Positions 39,683 through 52,530 are shown, numbered from the stretch's first letter. The stretch: DNA of 64,000 bases from Mesorhabditis belari (GCA_958450365.1 CAUEEP010000900.1:186001-250000), one strand, 5' to 3'. The notes: generated by a model not told the origin, from the letters alone. Program-made: numbers and translations.

Positions 39683-42600
39683 ATGAAAATATTGAAGTTC
39701 TTAACTTTTCATTGTTCTTTTCTATATTCTGTGATTTCTCCATGTTCTTACAAAGAAATGACACTGTCACCAAATTCGATCATTTCTTTATCAACTGATG
39801 ATTTTGTGTCTGAGCTAGAAGTGCCTGAAGATCAATTTTGTTTGTGAGTCAAGCTTTATCTCAATCTTTTCGATCATTTCTGTAATCTTTAGAATTGTGA
39901 TTTCTGGAGTGGCAAGGGAAATCGTTCTAGCAGGTAGATTTTGTTGTGAAATTTGAAATTTTCTTTCAATTTGACCAAACACCTTTAGAATTTATTGTTT
40001 TATTCAATCAATCTAATACTTTTCAATCAAAATCCTAATCATTTTAGATCCTGGTTAACAATTAAATTCAGTTTCAACATCACTAGTCTTTTCACATCGA
40101 CAAAAAGCAAATGGACATCGGATTACAATACAATCGAATGGCAGCGTTCATTCAATTCAACGACAACCATCGGCACGTTATCTATTGGGTTGGTGAATTG
40201 AAAACTGCCGGCTATTGGGATATGTGACGGTTTGAGCACTTTCTTCAAAATAAACCCATTTTGATGTCAATGGAAAAGTTGTAGAGAATCAAAAATTAGG
40301 CTTATAGCCAAATTTTCAGAACGATTCAAAAACTGGTTTTCAAGAAATACCCAATTTACTAATTTTCACAAAACTTGCATTTTAAGCGAAACTACTAAGT
40401 GTGTCTTTTTGGAAATTTGGCTATAAGCCTCATTTTTGATTCTCTACAACTTTTCTATTGACACCAAAATGGGTTTCTTTTGAAGAAAGTGCTCAAACTG
40501 GGACATCTCCAGCCCTCCCTTCTGGGGCCTCACACTTGTCTCACACACAAACCAAAACCCTACTACGAAAGAGGAATCCGCAAATTGCCTGTAAAATGGG
40601 CAGAAGTCGTCAATAATAATGGAAATTATTCGAAATGAATTCATGGTTTTATGTTCAATAAATTTTAGTCCAGCAGTTTTCAATTCACCAACCCAATATC
40701 ATTTATCTAATTGTTTTTTTTCAAAGAGTTTTAAGAACGCTTTCACTTTGAATTTTTCAGCATTTCCTTCTTCTTTCATTGCCGATTTCTATAAGGATTC
40801 CTCAGAATTTGAACTTTCGCTCAATGCTTACATTTACACCGACAACTTCGTGTAATCAAGGATTTACTTGTGCATTGCCTAGGTAAAGATTGGAAAAGTT
40901 AGAAAGGAAAAGAAATAGATTAAAACTTTCAGAAGAAATATTAAAGAAGAAGAAAGAAAGAAGAAAGAAAGAAGAAAGAAAGAAGAAAGAAAGAAGAAAG
41001 AAAGAAGAAAACTTCCCTTAAAACTAGAGATTTTCAGAGTTTGCATCTTAAATCACTACTATTGTGATGGGAAGATGAATTGCGCGAATGATGAGACGAA
41101 TTGTGAAATGCTCGGGAAAACAATGGTTAAGATTTACGAAGTTTATAAATAGTGTGCAGTGTGTGAGAGAATACCGATAGGGACGATGATTATTAGATAT
41201 TTATTCCGAGTCTAGCACAATACTAATCTAGCGAGAAAATACAAAAGAATAGAATCAATCGTTGGTTCAGTGTTTCATAGCAATACGAAAAAGCAATATG
41301 AAGAGACAATACAAAAAGCAATATAAAGTGGGCGTCAAATAGCCATTCAATTTCGAGTCCATGTTCCCATTCGCATTCGATCACTTCAGTGATATCTTCA
41401 TTTCTTGGCTCGACGTATGTTCTCCAGAAAAAGCAACCACTTGCAAATGTCCGGGCCCCGAACACGCTTCTTGGCATCGAGTCACTCCAGGTCGACCGTT
41501 CATGTCCTTGAACTCGTCCAGCTCCGCTTCTGGCTCAACTCAACATCGTGCCCTCGTGCACTCTCCCATTCCACCGCATCTTCTCGAGTAGATCGTTTTC
41601 AGCATGACGTGCCGAGTGTAGTCTCGTCGAGTAGGCGAACAACGATAGTACGGCGTCGGAAAAACTCTTAAAGTCGTCACGGGTCGGCCCTCGTGATCTC
41701 TGAGCACAATAATGATGGGGGCAATGACTATTAGATATTTATTCCGAATCTAGCACAATACTAATCTAGCGAGAAAATATAATAAAATAGAATCAATCGT
41801 TGGTTCAATGTTTCATAGCAATACGAAAGGCAATACGAAAGGAATAGACGGAAAAGATAATATAAAGTAATCAAAACATTGAATAAGATTTCACAGTGGG
41901 CTCCGTCCCTTTTATCCGTCCCTTTATCATAAAAGCGATCTTTTAGAGGCGGGACAAGAAAATCAGACATTCAAATCAAAGCATTGAATAAGATTTCACA
42001 GAAAAGAGCCACTTTTCTGCACAAATAGTAAGCCATTAAGATTTGAGATTTGAGATTTGAGATTCGAGATTTGAGATTTCTTTTGGTTAAAACTAAAGAA
42101 AATTTCATTCATTCATTCTTCTAGCAAAAGAGTCAACACACGGAATTTTTCGTCGAATACGCCGCGTTCTCTTCATCACAAATCATGTTGATCGGCTTTT
42201 TTACGATCAATTTTTTCTTTATAGGTAAAAAGAAGAATCCAATTCCACACATTTACAATCTCAGTTTTCTTTATTCTCTTATCATTGTGCGCTTTCTCAT
42301 CGAAATTAGCGAGAATCGTCTTCCGAGCAAGAACAAATCGATCTTCTCCACTATCTCAGCTGACTCGTTGGTGAGTTAGCCGTTGAGTTAAAACAAAAGA
42401 ACGAAAATATCATTTTTTACATACCATGTGTACAAGACAATGCATATTGAATACCAAAGAAAGGAGACGCGCTGACTTACAACAACCGCGCTCAATATGA
42501 TATTTCATTGTCCAGTAGATCTCAAGCTTTTTTTATTAATATTAATACTATTTTGAGTCAAAAACAGCTTCAAATTAAACTCTAACCCTCAAAGTTACAG

Positions 42601-43220
42601 GCAAATCTCAAAATCCCGATCTGTTTATGGAGAGAAGAGTCCAGAAACGCTTGAGGTGAGCAATTTTCGAAACTAATGGGAAAGTACTAGGCTTTTCTTG
42701 TTTTTTGATTTAAGTCCGGCAAAAAATCAAAAGGGAGGGGGGTTGGGGGTTTTTTTTTTTTGTTCTCAAAATTAAGGTGAGAACCCACGTGATTCCCTTT
42801 TTTCCTTTCCTCCCCCTTTCCTTTAGGCTTTCACTAGTTTAATAGTGGATATAGGTGGATTTAAGTCCGGCAAATGTTCAAAGAATAGTGGATTTAGGTG
42901 ATTTGTAAATTCGTATACAAATTTAGGAACAAATCCCATGTGGCTCCTTTCGTCGATCCCCTCGTTCACCCCGTTCTCCCCGTTTCTCACCGATGGCCAA
43001 ACGTCAAAACGAGCATCGAAAATCGCTAATCGCTTTGTTAAGCATTCAACCGATTCTCCGAGAAGATGAGCCGGGTTCGTTGCTGTTTCAGCTACTGTTC
43101 TCGCTTTCTCGTTTTGAACATAGCTGTGAGATGTGATTTATAATCCTTTAACCTGTAAATCCCTTGGGAAATATTCCATTCAACTTGCTTTGTAAATAAT
43201 TTTATTTCCCTTTTTCAGAA
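39683..43220 (+). CDS. Type I membrane protein: signal peptide, CUB-like region, LDL-receptor class A domain, TM, Arg/Ser tail
   Basis: Exon 1 39683-39843 starts MKILKFLTFHCSFLYSVIS (signal peptide). Exon 2 39893-39933 gives VISGVAREIVLAG. A CUB-like block near 39993-40176 has FRSWLTIKFSFNITSLF. Exon 40806-40882 (SCNQGFTCALP) plus 41038-41125 (ILNHYYCDGKMNCANDETNC) form an LDLa domain. Exons 42125-42224 and 42265-42370 give the membrane span IMLIGFFTINFFFIVFFILL. The tail is 42601-42655 and 42927-43125 (FRRSPRSPRSPRFSP). Phases agree from the LDLa exon onward; exon 2 to 3 does not join in phase in my model, and the last splice may create the stop near 43220. The order recalls Neto/LEV-10/SOL-type receptor auxiliary proteins; that is inference. 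Introns hold a MITE, a GA repeat and LTR-like repeats. Confidence 0.6.
40185..40698. mobile_element. Family I element copy 2 inside the CUB/LDLa gene
   Basis: Inverted termini TTGGGTTGGTGAATTGAAAA at both ends. It begins 8 bases after a possible donor (CGGCAC/GTTATC at 40176), so it sits at the very start of an intron or interrupts an exon. Confidence 0.75.
40935..41010. repeat. GAAAGAA simple repeat
   Basis: Purine-only tandem array of AAGAAAGAAG units within the intron between the two LDLa exons. Confidence 0.85.
41186..41832. mobile_element. LTR-like direct repeats flanking about 430 bp
   Basis: Two 105-bp direct repeats (41186-41292 and 41728-41832) share TTAGATATTTATTCCGA, CTAGCACAATACTAATCTAG and AATCGTTGGTTCA. 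On the minus strand each contains AATAAA, as an LTR R region would. The middle is more GC-rich than its surroundings and open on both strands, but I cannot assign gag or pol. Likely an internally deleted LTR element in the intron before the membrane-span exon. Confidence 0.45.
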
Positions 43221-43817
43221 CATGAGGAAGGTGGATCGCGTTGCCTTCCCACCCTCCCCTCACCCTCATCATTTCCCCATCGAAAAGTCTCAATGCCCGA
43301 ATTGAATCCAATCATTCCGAAGTTGAACCTGAAACGAACGAGTCTTCAACCCGGATCACAGGCATTTCAAAGCTATCGAGGGAAAAGACCATTTTAATGA
43401 ATGAATTTTAAAATAGATTTTAAATCTAAAAACGAAATGGGAAACAATAAAAAAATGCTTTTTTTTTCTTTTCACAATTGATCTATATCGAAAAGAGAAT
43501 AACTTTTTATCGTACTTCTTCAGAAGTACGAAAAAGAGTTCTTCTTTTTTCTCTTATCATCAAAAAGAGTTCTTCTTTTACATCTTATCATCAAAAAAGA
43601 TTGATCTTATCCCCTCAAATCTATGCAATTTAAATTTTAGCTTAAATTTGCATATCGAAGTGTGGGGATAAAAATGACAAATACATTACGGCGTACTTAT
43701 GAATTGTTTTATTCCCCGTTTCCAGAAGGAGGGTCTATCAAATTGAAATTTGCATACGCATAAATAACCATCATTGCTTGAATAATAATTTCGCAATACA
43801 ACAAAGGAAACGATTTA

Positions 43818-44349
43818 TTGGGTTCGTGAATTGAAAACTGCCGGACTTTGAACTAAGATTTATTCAACATAAAACCATGAATTCATTCGAAATAATTTCC
43901 ATTATTATTGACGACTTCTGCCCATTTTACAGGCAATTTGCGGATTCCTCTTTCGTGGTAGGATTTTGGTTTGTGTGTGAGACAAGTGTGAGACTCAAAA
44001 ATGGAAGACTGGAGATGGAGCCTGGAGATCCCAGTTTGAGCACTTTCTTCAAAAGAAACCCATTTTGGTGCCAATGGAAAAGTTGTAGAGAATCAAAAAT
44101 TAGGCTTATAGCCAAATTTCCAAAAAGACACACTTAGTAGTTTCGCTTAAAATGCAAGTTTTGTGAAAATTAGTAAATTCGGCATTTCTTGAAAACCAGT
44201 TTTTGAATCGTTCTGAAAATTTGGCTATAAGCCTAATTTTTGATTCTCTACAACTTTTCCATTGACACCAAAATGGGTTTCTTTTGAAGAAAGTCCTCAA
44301 ACTGTCACATATCACGATAGCCGGCAGTTTTCAATTCACCAACCCAATA
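43818..44349. mobile_element. Family I element copy 3
   Basis: TTGGGTTCGTGAATTGAAAA at the left and its complement at 44325-44347. It is followed by a 100-bp tail that recurs after the partial copy at 52570-52778. Between 43400 and 43817 I see only AT-rich non-coding sequence. Confidence 0.75.
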
Positions 44350-45799
44350 TTTACACAAAGTATGGACATTGCTATCCTAGATCCCACTGTGGCTCAAGTT
44401 CCACTCAAGCTTTAACGGATTTTTAAATTAAAATTACCTTTTATACTTCTATAAGATAATCAGTTTAACAATTCACTAATACTGGTACAATACTAGCAAA
44501 TTACTGGCACTTAACATCACTTTTTCTTTCCGTATTTTGTAGGTAATAACGACCACCTTTTGGCACACTCGTCCAGACTCTCTTCGGTGTGCCAAAAAAC
44601 GTTCGTTTGCAAAAAGTGCACAAAGTACACAACAATTATAGCAGTTCATTATCAGCTCGCCAGAAGAGACGCGTTTGCTAGAGTTTAAAGTGCAAGAAAG
44701 TTCATTGTTGTGTTGTTGAAGTTGAAAGTTGTTGAAGTTTTTATGAATTTGGTGAATTTTTATTCACAATCAACAATGGTAGACGTTAAACAGAGTCCAC
44801 TTTTTCTACCTAATAATTCAATCTCTTGATTCTACCAAACAAAAAAAGTCCCATTCGATAAATCAAACAAAAAGAACGCCATGATTTTCCCAATAATTCC
44901 ACCTGTCAAGCTTCAATCACCTTTTCTGATAGAATATTTCATTTCTTTTTCAATATGAGCATTAATATCACTCAATCGATTCCTTACGAAACACCAACAT
45001 TCTACATCACTTTTATGGGTGTTTTTGGAGTTTTTGGCGGTATTGTGAACTTGTCAACCCTTTACGTGATCATCGTTGCAACGCCGACGAATATGAAAGG
45101 ATATAAGCCGCATTTGATGTGGCATCAGGTATAAAACATCAGGGTTTAGGCTTTAGATCAATACTATCAAATATTGATCAAGGACTTGAGTTTGATGGCT
45201 TGTCAAGGTTTTGATAGGCCAGTACAACTCTATAAAAGCTTTGATAGGCCAGTACCTCTTTTTATAGCCTCTATAAAAAGCTCATAGCAATGTCGAAAGT
45301 TGAACAGGATTGGGATTGGAAAGGATTTACAAAGAACTCAAGCTTTTGAAACATATCAGTCACAACATTCAGTACAATTGTCTCAGATGAACTCGAGTCA
45401 ATCTTATCAACGAATTCAGATCTTATCTATCATTTTCGAACTTCTCCTTCACACAGCCATTCCGGAGGTGTTTTTCCCAACAATAACTTGCAAATTGCAT
45501 GGTCCTCTTTGGACAATCGTCGGTCTTCCACTGAAGCGAATCTTTGTTTGTTTTAAATTCTTAAGTAAATGTATACTAACTAATTGGCTTTTTAAAGGCT
45601 TACCCTGCTGTTGAAAAGGGTTTCGCAATTGTTTTTTTTTTGCTTTTCCTCAAATTACTTTTTAGTTTTACAAAAAGAATTACTGTAGATCTCTAGAGTG
45701 ACTTCTTTAAACTGTAAAGTATTTAATCAATTAAATATTAGATTGATACTTACTGTAAATACCGTAATAGTACCCCATTCCCCTCGTTTTTCTCCGTTT

Positions 45800-46255
45800 T
45801 TCTCCCCATTCCCCGGGCCGCTCCCAACAAGACTCCGCTCCTTCCATCGAGCCAAATCCACACATGACTGGTGTAGGACAAACTTTCCGGATTTCATCTC
45901 GGCCCAGCAATGGCCTCCGTATTCGTGCGATCTCAATCCGTTGGACTACAGTGTTTGGTCAATTTTGAAGGCAAGAGCTTGTGCAAAGCCCCACAAAAGT
46001 TTGGAGGCTCTTAAGCGACCGTTGACCAGGGAATGGGATCGAATCACTCCGGCCGAGCTGCGGCCCATCGCCGAAAATTTCATCAAACGTTTGAGGCTCT
46101 GCATCGGAGCCAAAGGTGGCCACTTTGAAGAAAAGTAGGTTTTATGCTCCCTTTATATCATGTTGTTAATAAAAAATTCTTTCTGTTACAAAATCTTTTT
46201 GGATTTTTAAAAAATAGGCTAAATTAGGCCGCAACGTTATTTCTGGTCACCCTGT
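45800..46255 (+). mobile_element. Tc1/mariner transposase C-terminal fragment
   Basis: Within an open frame ending 46138 are WPPYSCDLNPLDYSVWSILK and LTREWDRITPAELRP, closing with KRLRLCIGAKGGHFE. This is the third catalytic block and C-terminus of a Tc1/mariner-type transposase. A terminus TTATTTCTGGTCACCCTGTA ends near 46255. The 5' portion is missing. The fragment lies inside a family II element (45740-46465), itself in srh1-E intron 2. Confidence 0.75.
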
Positions 46256-46469
46256 ATTTACGTTAATACTAGTCGTTTTTAGTATTTCACTTTTTGCAAA
46301 GCACTCGTACTTCCAAAAAATGCGTCTTTGGTATCAAAAAATAGCCCTGAATTTCAGCTATTTTTTTATACCTAAGCGCCCATTGTAGCATAAACCAGTG
46401 CCGAGAGAAACTCGTTCAAAGCTAGACTACGCAAGACTCTGCACCGTCATTATGGGGGTGCACATCCGC

Positions 46470-49345
46470 GCGAAATAAGGCGAAAAATCGTTTTCTATCC
46501 GCTTTCCATGTTTGAATAGCTATTCAACGCAGAAAAATGTGCTGATTTCAATGGTGAAAAAATTATCAAAATCCGTCTGATACATTTTTTAAAAATCGCG
46601 TTTTATCGAAAAAATCGCACTTTTACAAGCAACTCGCTCGCAGCGACCAACTTTCGGCGGCTCGTTTTCAGCGTGGTCGAAAGATTGCGCCCTCAAAACC
46701 GATAACTTTTGTGTGGACGTTTATAAAGATCATTTTGATACCAAAAAATAAAAATTGACAACTCTGCGAAGACTTGATGCCTTTTAAGTTGAAAATGACG
46801 TTTTGCGACTTTCTGCCCGCTAAAACGTGGGCAATCGCCAACAACCTATTTAAAGCAGCCAGACATTTATATTACCTATTTACGTGTCAAAAAGCATGAA
46901 GTAGAAAAGCCGCGCTTGTTTCCTTTCATTCATTTCCTTATTCTTTTCTTTGGCTTTTCTCGTCGTGTTTTTCGTCATGTGTCTGCAAATTTTGGATTAA
47001 TGCTTAAGGGAAGTTTTTTAAAATAGATTGCTTTGTTTGGACGAATTTCAGCCATCACCACCACATCAAAGCAACGAAAAGAGCAAGATGTTCCAAGCGA
47101 TGACAAATCACAGGTTTAGTTGGGTCTTTGAAGCGTTTCTTTCAACATTTTTTGCATTTCGATACCTAAATTTATGCGAGATTAACAAATTGAATAAATA
47201 TAACGCCTGAAAAGAACATAAAGCATGGTCGTAAACTTTCATATTAAATAAGACCCAAATCAAATAGCAAGACATTAACAGCGTGTCGTTAGTGGCGAAT
47301 AAGAGTGTTTCGAGTTTATTTAGACGTTTAGTTCGACGGCATAAATTGCCAATGATTGAGTGCAATGATTCCAAGCCCTCCTCACCCATGTTACCCAGAC
47401 AATTATTTTCGTTCAAAAACTCTGAATGTGTTTCAACGCTACGTGTGACTTCACGGATCGTGTTCCAATATCAAGAATTTCCATACTTGAGAGAAGTTGT
47501 TTTAACTTTTCACAAATATCATCAATCTCTTTAACCGGTAATTGTGCTTTAGTTGAGGCTGAACTTCGAGAGAAGTCACGAAGATATCCAAACAATTGCA
47601 CAAATCACTGTAACGAGATGACATTGAAACTTTTCGATACATATTTCGATTCTGACAAAGTTTTTGATTTTGGACCATTTAGATCATCTGACCTGTGCGT
47701 CTTGAGAAATCCTAGCTTTTGAAAGCTCTTCAATGCACGCGTTCCAACGAATTAAGATTAACTTCAGCTTCCATAGCCTTGAATATTTGATTTCCGAATC
47801 CTAACTTGATGCAGAATCGGAGGAACACAATGTTTAGGCTCAATTTTCCATACATATGGCCGAAGCACCCTTTCGATTTTCGGCATCTTTGTTGGAAGTT
47901 TTAAGCGCTCATCAAAACTCAGGATGGTACGCTTTCGTAGTGTGTTTGGTCTAATTTCTCCTTAACGCCCGTAATTTTTCGCGTCTTCACAGCTTTAAAG
48001 AAGCACCACACACAGGGATACGTTGAAGCCACGACATTCCGAATGCAGAAGCCATGAAACTGAGATCACCGCCCAAGAAGAAGGTACAAGGTAAAGGTGA
48101 AAGCTTTTCAAACAAGTCCTTTATCTTGCACAGATTTTCGTTATTGCCATAACCATACCACGCGGCAAGTACAGTTGATTGTAAGGGGATTTTGCTTTTC
48201 CGACTTGTCTGGAAACATGATTGTAACTTTGGTAATATCCAGTCCTTTATCACATAAAAGTACAGCACGGTGTTTCTCGTTGTCTTTAATTTTAGACAGT
48301 CGATATTGGACGGAAGAAACATGTCTTTTAGCTTCACAATATCGCCTTCAATTTCATAGTCGACGCTTTTGCAAGGGTTGCTCGTACCATATTCATACGA
48401 TACTCCGTTGCAAGAGTACGAGTCTCATGACTGTAAATTCGATGAGCGTCACGTGATACTTTAGATTTCGAGTAAAGTGCAAGGATTTGTAACGGAGAAA
48501 GCGATCGACGACAATATTTCTTCTCATCCTTTTCTGTGATTTTTACATTGAACTTTCCGGGCAGCTTTAAGGATTTTTCTTTGTTTTCGTCGCATCTCTG
48601 CAGTGATTCTTCCTTTCTTTATCTTTCCTCTTCTAACAATCAACATTTCTGCCTGATTCAAAGCTGCTCGCTCTTTTTCGTTTTAAATCTGTTATTCTCT
48701 TCATAGATGCACTTTTGCGTTTGCTTGCCTGTGGCATCGTGTCGAACCTGAAATTAAAATACTAATGTTAAGCTCAAGAAATGATAAACTTTCTGAAATA
48801 AGAAACGAATTAATCAAAAAGCTAAAAATGACTGCTGGTAGTTGGTTAATCGTCTCTTTGTGAACAGAAATATACCGAACCTATTAAAAAGCACTAGGAG
48901 TTTGTTTATCAACAATTTAAATAGAGATAAGTTAAATATGTTAAAAGCCTCTGGGAAAAACGACAAATTCAAATAGAGTAATATAAATGTCTGGCTGCTT
49001 TAAATAGGTTGTTGGCGTTGCCCACGTTTTAGCGGGCAGAAAGTCGCAAAACGTCATTTTCAACTAAAAGGCACAAGTCTTCGCAGAGTTGATCAATTTT
49101 ATTTTTGGTATCAAAATGATCTTTATAAACGTCCACACAAAAGTATCGGTTTGAGGGCGCAATCTTCGACCACGCTGAAAACGAGCCGCCGAATTGGTCG
49201 CTGCGAGCGAGTTGCTTGTAAAAAGTGCGATTTTTCGATAAAACGATTTTTAAAAATGTATCAGACGGATTTTGATAATTTTTCACCATTGAAATCAGCA
49301 CATTTTTTGCGTTAATGGCTATTCAACTGGATAGAGACCCATTTG
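46470..49345 (-). mobile_element. 2.9-kb DNA transposon with about 400-bp terminal inverted repeats
   Basis: The sequence from about 46490 to 46880 is repeated inverted at about 48965-49330 (shared blocks AACCTATTTAAAGCAGCCAG, TTTTAGCGGGCAGAAAGTCG, AAATGTGCTGATTTCAATGG). On the minus strand an ATG at about 48738 starts MPQASKRKSASMKRITD. Later come VIKDWILPKLQSCFQTSRKS, FLGGDLSFMASAFGMSWLQR and, one frame over, YPCVWC, then GEEGLESLHSIIGNLCRR. These resemble transposase-like proteins with GD...GL...PCxWC blocks, but I cannot name the superfamily. Several frame breaks make it non-autonomous now. It lies in srh1-E intron 2. Confidence 0.65.
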
Positions 49346-52103
49346 GGATGTGGGGTGGGGTACTATTACAGTATTTACGGTGAGTAAATGTATACTACTC
49401 TAAATAGTTTTATTATAACTAATGAATATAAATGAATAACTGAATATTGAATATGTATAAATACACAAATAAACCTTGTAATTTTAGGAAATTGGTGCAA
49501 CTTGTATAATCATTCTCATCACGGCTACTATTCAATGTGTCATCTATCGACATCGACAAATTTTACCCGCAACACATTGGCTAAAGTTTGTTTAGTGCTC
49601 CAAATGATCTATGGTTTCCAATTTTTGAGCAAAAAAAACATAAAACTCTTGAGATTTCGCAAATCTATTTGGATTTTTCTCGGTCTCCTTCATTACATTC
49701 TATGGTCATTATCCGCTTTCTATTGCGCTGAGATTATGTCAATGAATTTATCTCCAACAAATGCTCAAATGATAGTGGATGTAGGTGATTTGTGATCCCA
49801 ATTCATTCGTCAAATTCTAGATATGGCCTGAGTATTCTTTTTTAAAGAATGACTCAAATATTTGGATAATTATCCCGGAGCCACTTGCCCCACCAATCAT
49901 CAATTCGACGTCGGAGAAAGGGATTATTGTTATTATTTTAGTTCTAGTACCCGAGATTGTGATTTTGGTGAGTTGAAAATGTTGATGGCTCGTCGGGAAA
50001 TTGGGAATCTTTAACTTTAAAGTATTGGCTAAGTATGCTAACTATTTGGCCTAGCGCTTTCAAATGAAAGTCAAGTAATTTTGCTGAAGGCTTGACTTTT
50101 AAGCTGCACAATGGTTTAACAGCTTCTAGAATTTCTCTTAAAAATCCAAATCAAGCCAATTTTGGGGCAAGAATTGGTCCCAGGAATTTGGGGATATTGA
50201 TGGGTCAAAACCGGCTCGCTCAGGGATCTGATCAAAACAGCGCCACAGCAAAAATAGCCCTTTCGCGGTTAAGTTTCTATGTGCTTCTTGATTATTATTG
50301 GATGCAGAATAAAATTATCTATATTTTCATATTTTGGGATCGCTTAAAACAGAATTGGTGTCGAGAAAAGCTCAGTTAACCTCTTTTTGAACCCTTTTTC
50401 GTTTTTTTGGCATTTTCTCATCCCAGACTTGTTCTAAACGGCTCCAAAGGATTCAGCAGATAGCTAATTTTCTTTTCTACACCTAATGAAAATAGGAAGC
50501 ACAAATGGACTTAACCGCCAGCACGTTATTCTGGTGGGCGCTGTCGGCTCCCTCGTTCCCTCACCGCTCCTTCCTTTTATGGATTTAAAAAAGAGACGGA
50601 TATCTATCAGCGTCATGTGCCAGATCGCAAGCGATTGCTCGGCCACACAGTCGTCAGGCCGGCCGCGCCTGCGGCGGAGCCGCTACCGGGCCAATGTATT
50701 GGGGTGGGTGGAACCACTCTTTAAACGGGCAACGAAGTTGGGGTGGGTGGGCAAAACGTTTGATAAAAAAAAGCTTTTTTCAAGAATTACTCATACACCC
50801 CGCTACCTCACCACTCTTAAACTATAAAAATTTGAAAAAACATTCACAGGGATTTTTCTTTTGCTTAGGCTGCGTAGATGCTATAAAAAGAAGATATTAA
50901 GCTGTAAATTTCTGCCCGGGGGTTTTCAGGGTCGGGGAATCGAGCAGAGGTATTCATTTTATTGATTTGAACCAAAATTTTCTGGTTTTCGGAACCGATT
51001 CGATTGAATACAGACATTCAGACAATTTCCAGGGCTCTTTCTTCACCTGGCACTCTTTTTACCTTCTCGAGAAATCGGTCGACACAATTGAGTGAACGCA
51101 CGAAAATGCTACAGCGAAAGTTTCTTGTCGCTCTTATAATGCAGGTGAAATTTGGATAATTTTGTGCAATTGCAAGTGATCAATTCAGATTTTCATCCCA
51201 TTTTTGACACTTGCTTTCCCTTGGTTACTTTATGCGACTGTTGTGGGGCTGAAATTAATCATACCGCAATGTTTGTTTAGATCATTTCCTTTACTATTTT
51301 AATACTCATTTAGATATCCTCAATTTCGCCATTTGGATAAACAGTACTCACGCAATGACGTCATCGATTTTCATTTGGGGATTCACTAAACCATATCGAA
51401 AATCTTCTCACTCACTCGTGGAAACGATTTCGAATCGTCATTCCATCAAGTCGCTCATTTTCTGTCTTTCAAATTTGATTTGATTTTGATAAAAGGTTCA
51501 ATATCTTTAATGCCATTCACACATCGATGAATATCGATGCTACAACGAAGACAGAAGACAGTCTAAGCCATTCACCATTCACCATTGCTCATTAACAAGA
51601 TTCTCTGTTTTCTTTCTGTACGAATTGAGTAAGAAAATGAAATAAACAGCTTAAGAAGATAAAAAAGAATGAGAATGAACAAGCAATGAATAAGAATGGA
51701 AAGTATGAAAAGTAATACTTCAGTCTAATCCGATTAAAGATCAAATCTAGAATTTTCGATCCCATATTAGAGCCGTTTTGGTCCGGATTCGTTTAAGATA
51801 ACTAGTAGATCCAAAAACGCTTGCAAGAGCACAAAGTACCCAACAATTATAACAGTTCATTATCAGCTAAATTTTCTTTAATAATCAAAAATTAAAGTTC
51901 ATATGCTCTGAATTCCAGGTATCTAGGCAAAAAGCTAATAAAAAAGCAAATCAAAAAGCTAAACCAAAGTCAATTCCAGCACAAGGAGATTTTCACCTGT
52001 TTTCGTCTAATGACCGACTTTTTCTTTACCATTTTACACGTAATCTTTCAATATTTATCAATAATTTAATAAATTCAATATCCCAATATCTCAATATTTA
52101 TCA

Positions 52104-52530
52104 ATGTCGACTTTTCATGAAATGGTTTTTCATTATCACCCGCAAATATGAAAGGCTACAAGTATCATATTGTTTGGTATCAGGTTGGTTTTGAAGCAAG
52201 ATGAATAAGTAACGGTTACCGAACTACGCTTGCAGATTTCACAAGCTTCATAGACAACTTTGAGACTAAAGCTACCGTACCAGCTTATCAATTAGGATTG
52301 TGATTTCGTATTTCTCCAAGTTCACTTTAGATCTGGTCAATCACTTTCGAATTCACCCTCCACGGTGCTTTGGCTGAGCTTTACTTCCCAGCCCCAATGG
52401 GAACTGTGTATGGGCTTTTGTATCAAGTGTTCGGCATCAGTCCAAAACTGATTCAGGTTGTAGACTGTGATTACATAGATCTAAAACCAACCGTAACCCT
52501 CTCAGCTACTATTTTGTGTTCCTTTTAAAA
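52104..52530 (+). pseudogene. srh2-E, fragment of two exons
   Basis: Exon 1 keeps its start MSTFHEM but has an internal deletion before SPANMKGYKYHIVWYQ. Exon 2 is complete (ITFEFTLHGALAELYFPAPM, GTVYGLLYQVFGISPKLIQ). Homology stops near 52530 at a junction with a short sequence also found at 33680-33735. Unlike in A-C, it is on the same strand as its srh1 partner. Confidence 0.68.

Larger units (their letters stand above)
44955..51478 (+). pseudogene. srh-like chemoreceptor srh1-E, frameshifted and expanded by insertions
   Basis: Exon 1 from 44955 reads MSINITQSIPYETPTFYITF. Exon 2 is open (FELLLHTAIPEVFFPTITCK, ending near 45543). Intron 2 is enlarged to about 4 kb by nested transposons. 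Exons 3-5 resume at about 49490 with CVIYRHRQILPATHWLK and IWPEYSFLKNDSNIWIIIP. Exon 6 gains one base after EKS (GAGAAATCGGTCGAC near 51075), and exon 8 gains a T in GAAAATCTTCTC near 51405. Both break frame. The 3' end is at 51478. E and D share the GC-rich intron 5 insert (E: 50640-50825). Confidence 0.78.

Noticed and set aside
41361..41671. Overlapping Ser/Pro-rich frames between the LTR-like repeats
   Set aside because: Open in several frames because of higher GC content; no gag, protease or RT motif seen, so not called a gene.
47283..48456. Plus-strand frames of 83-119 codons
   Set aside because: They lie opposite the transposase-like coding blocks of the long-repeat transposon.
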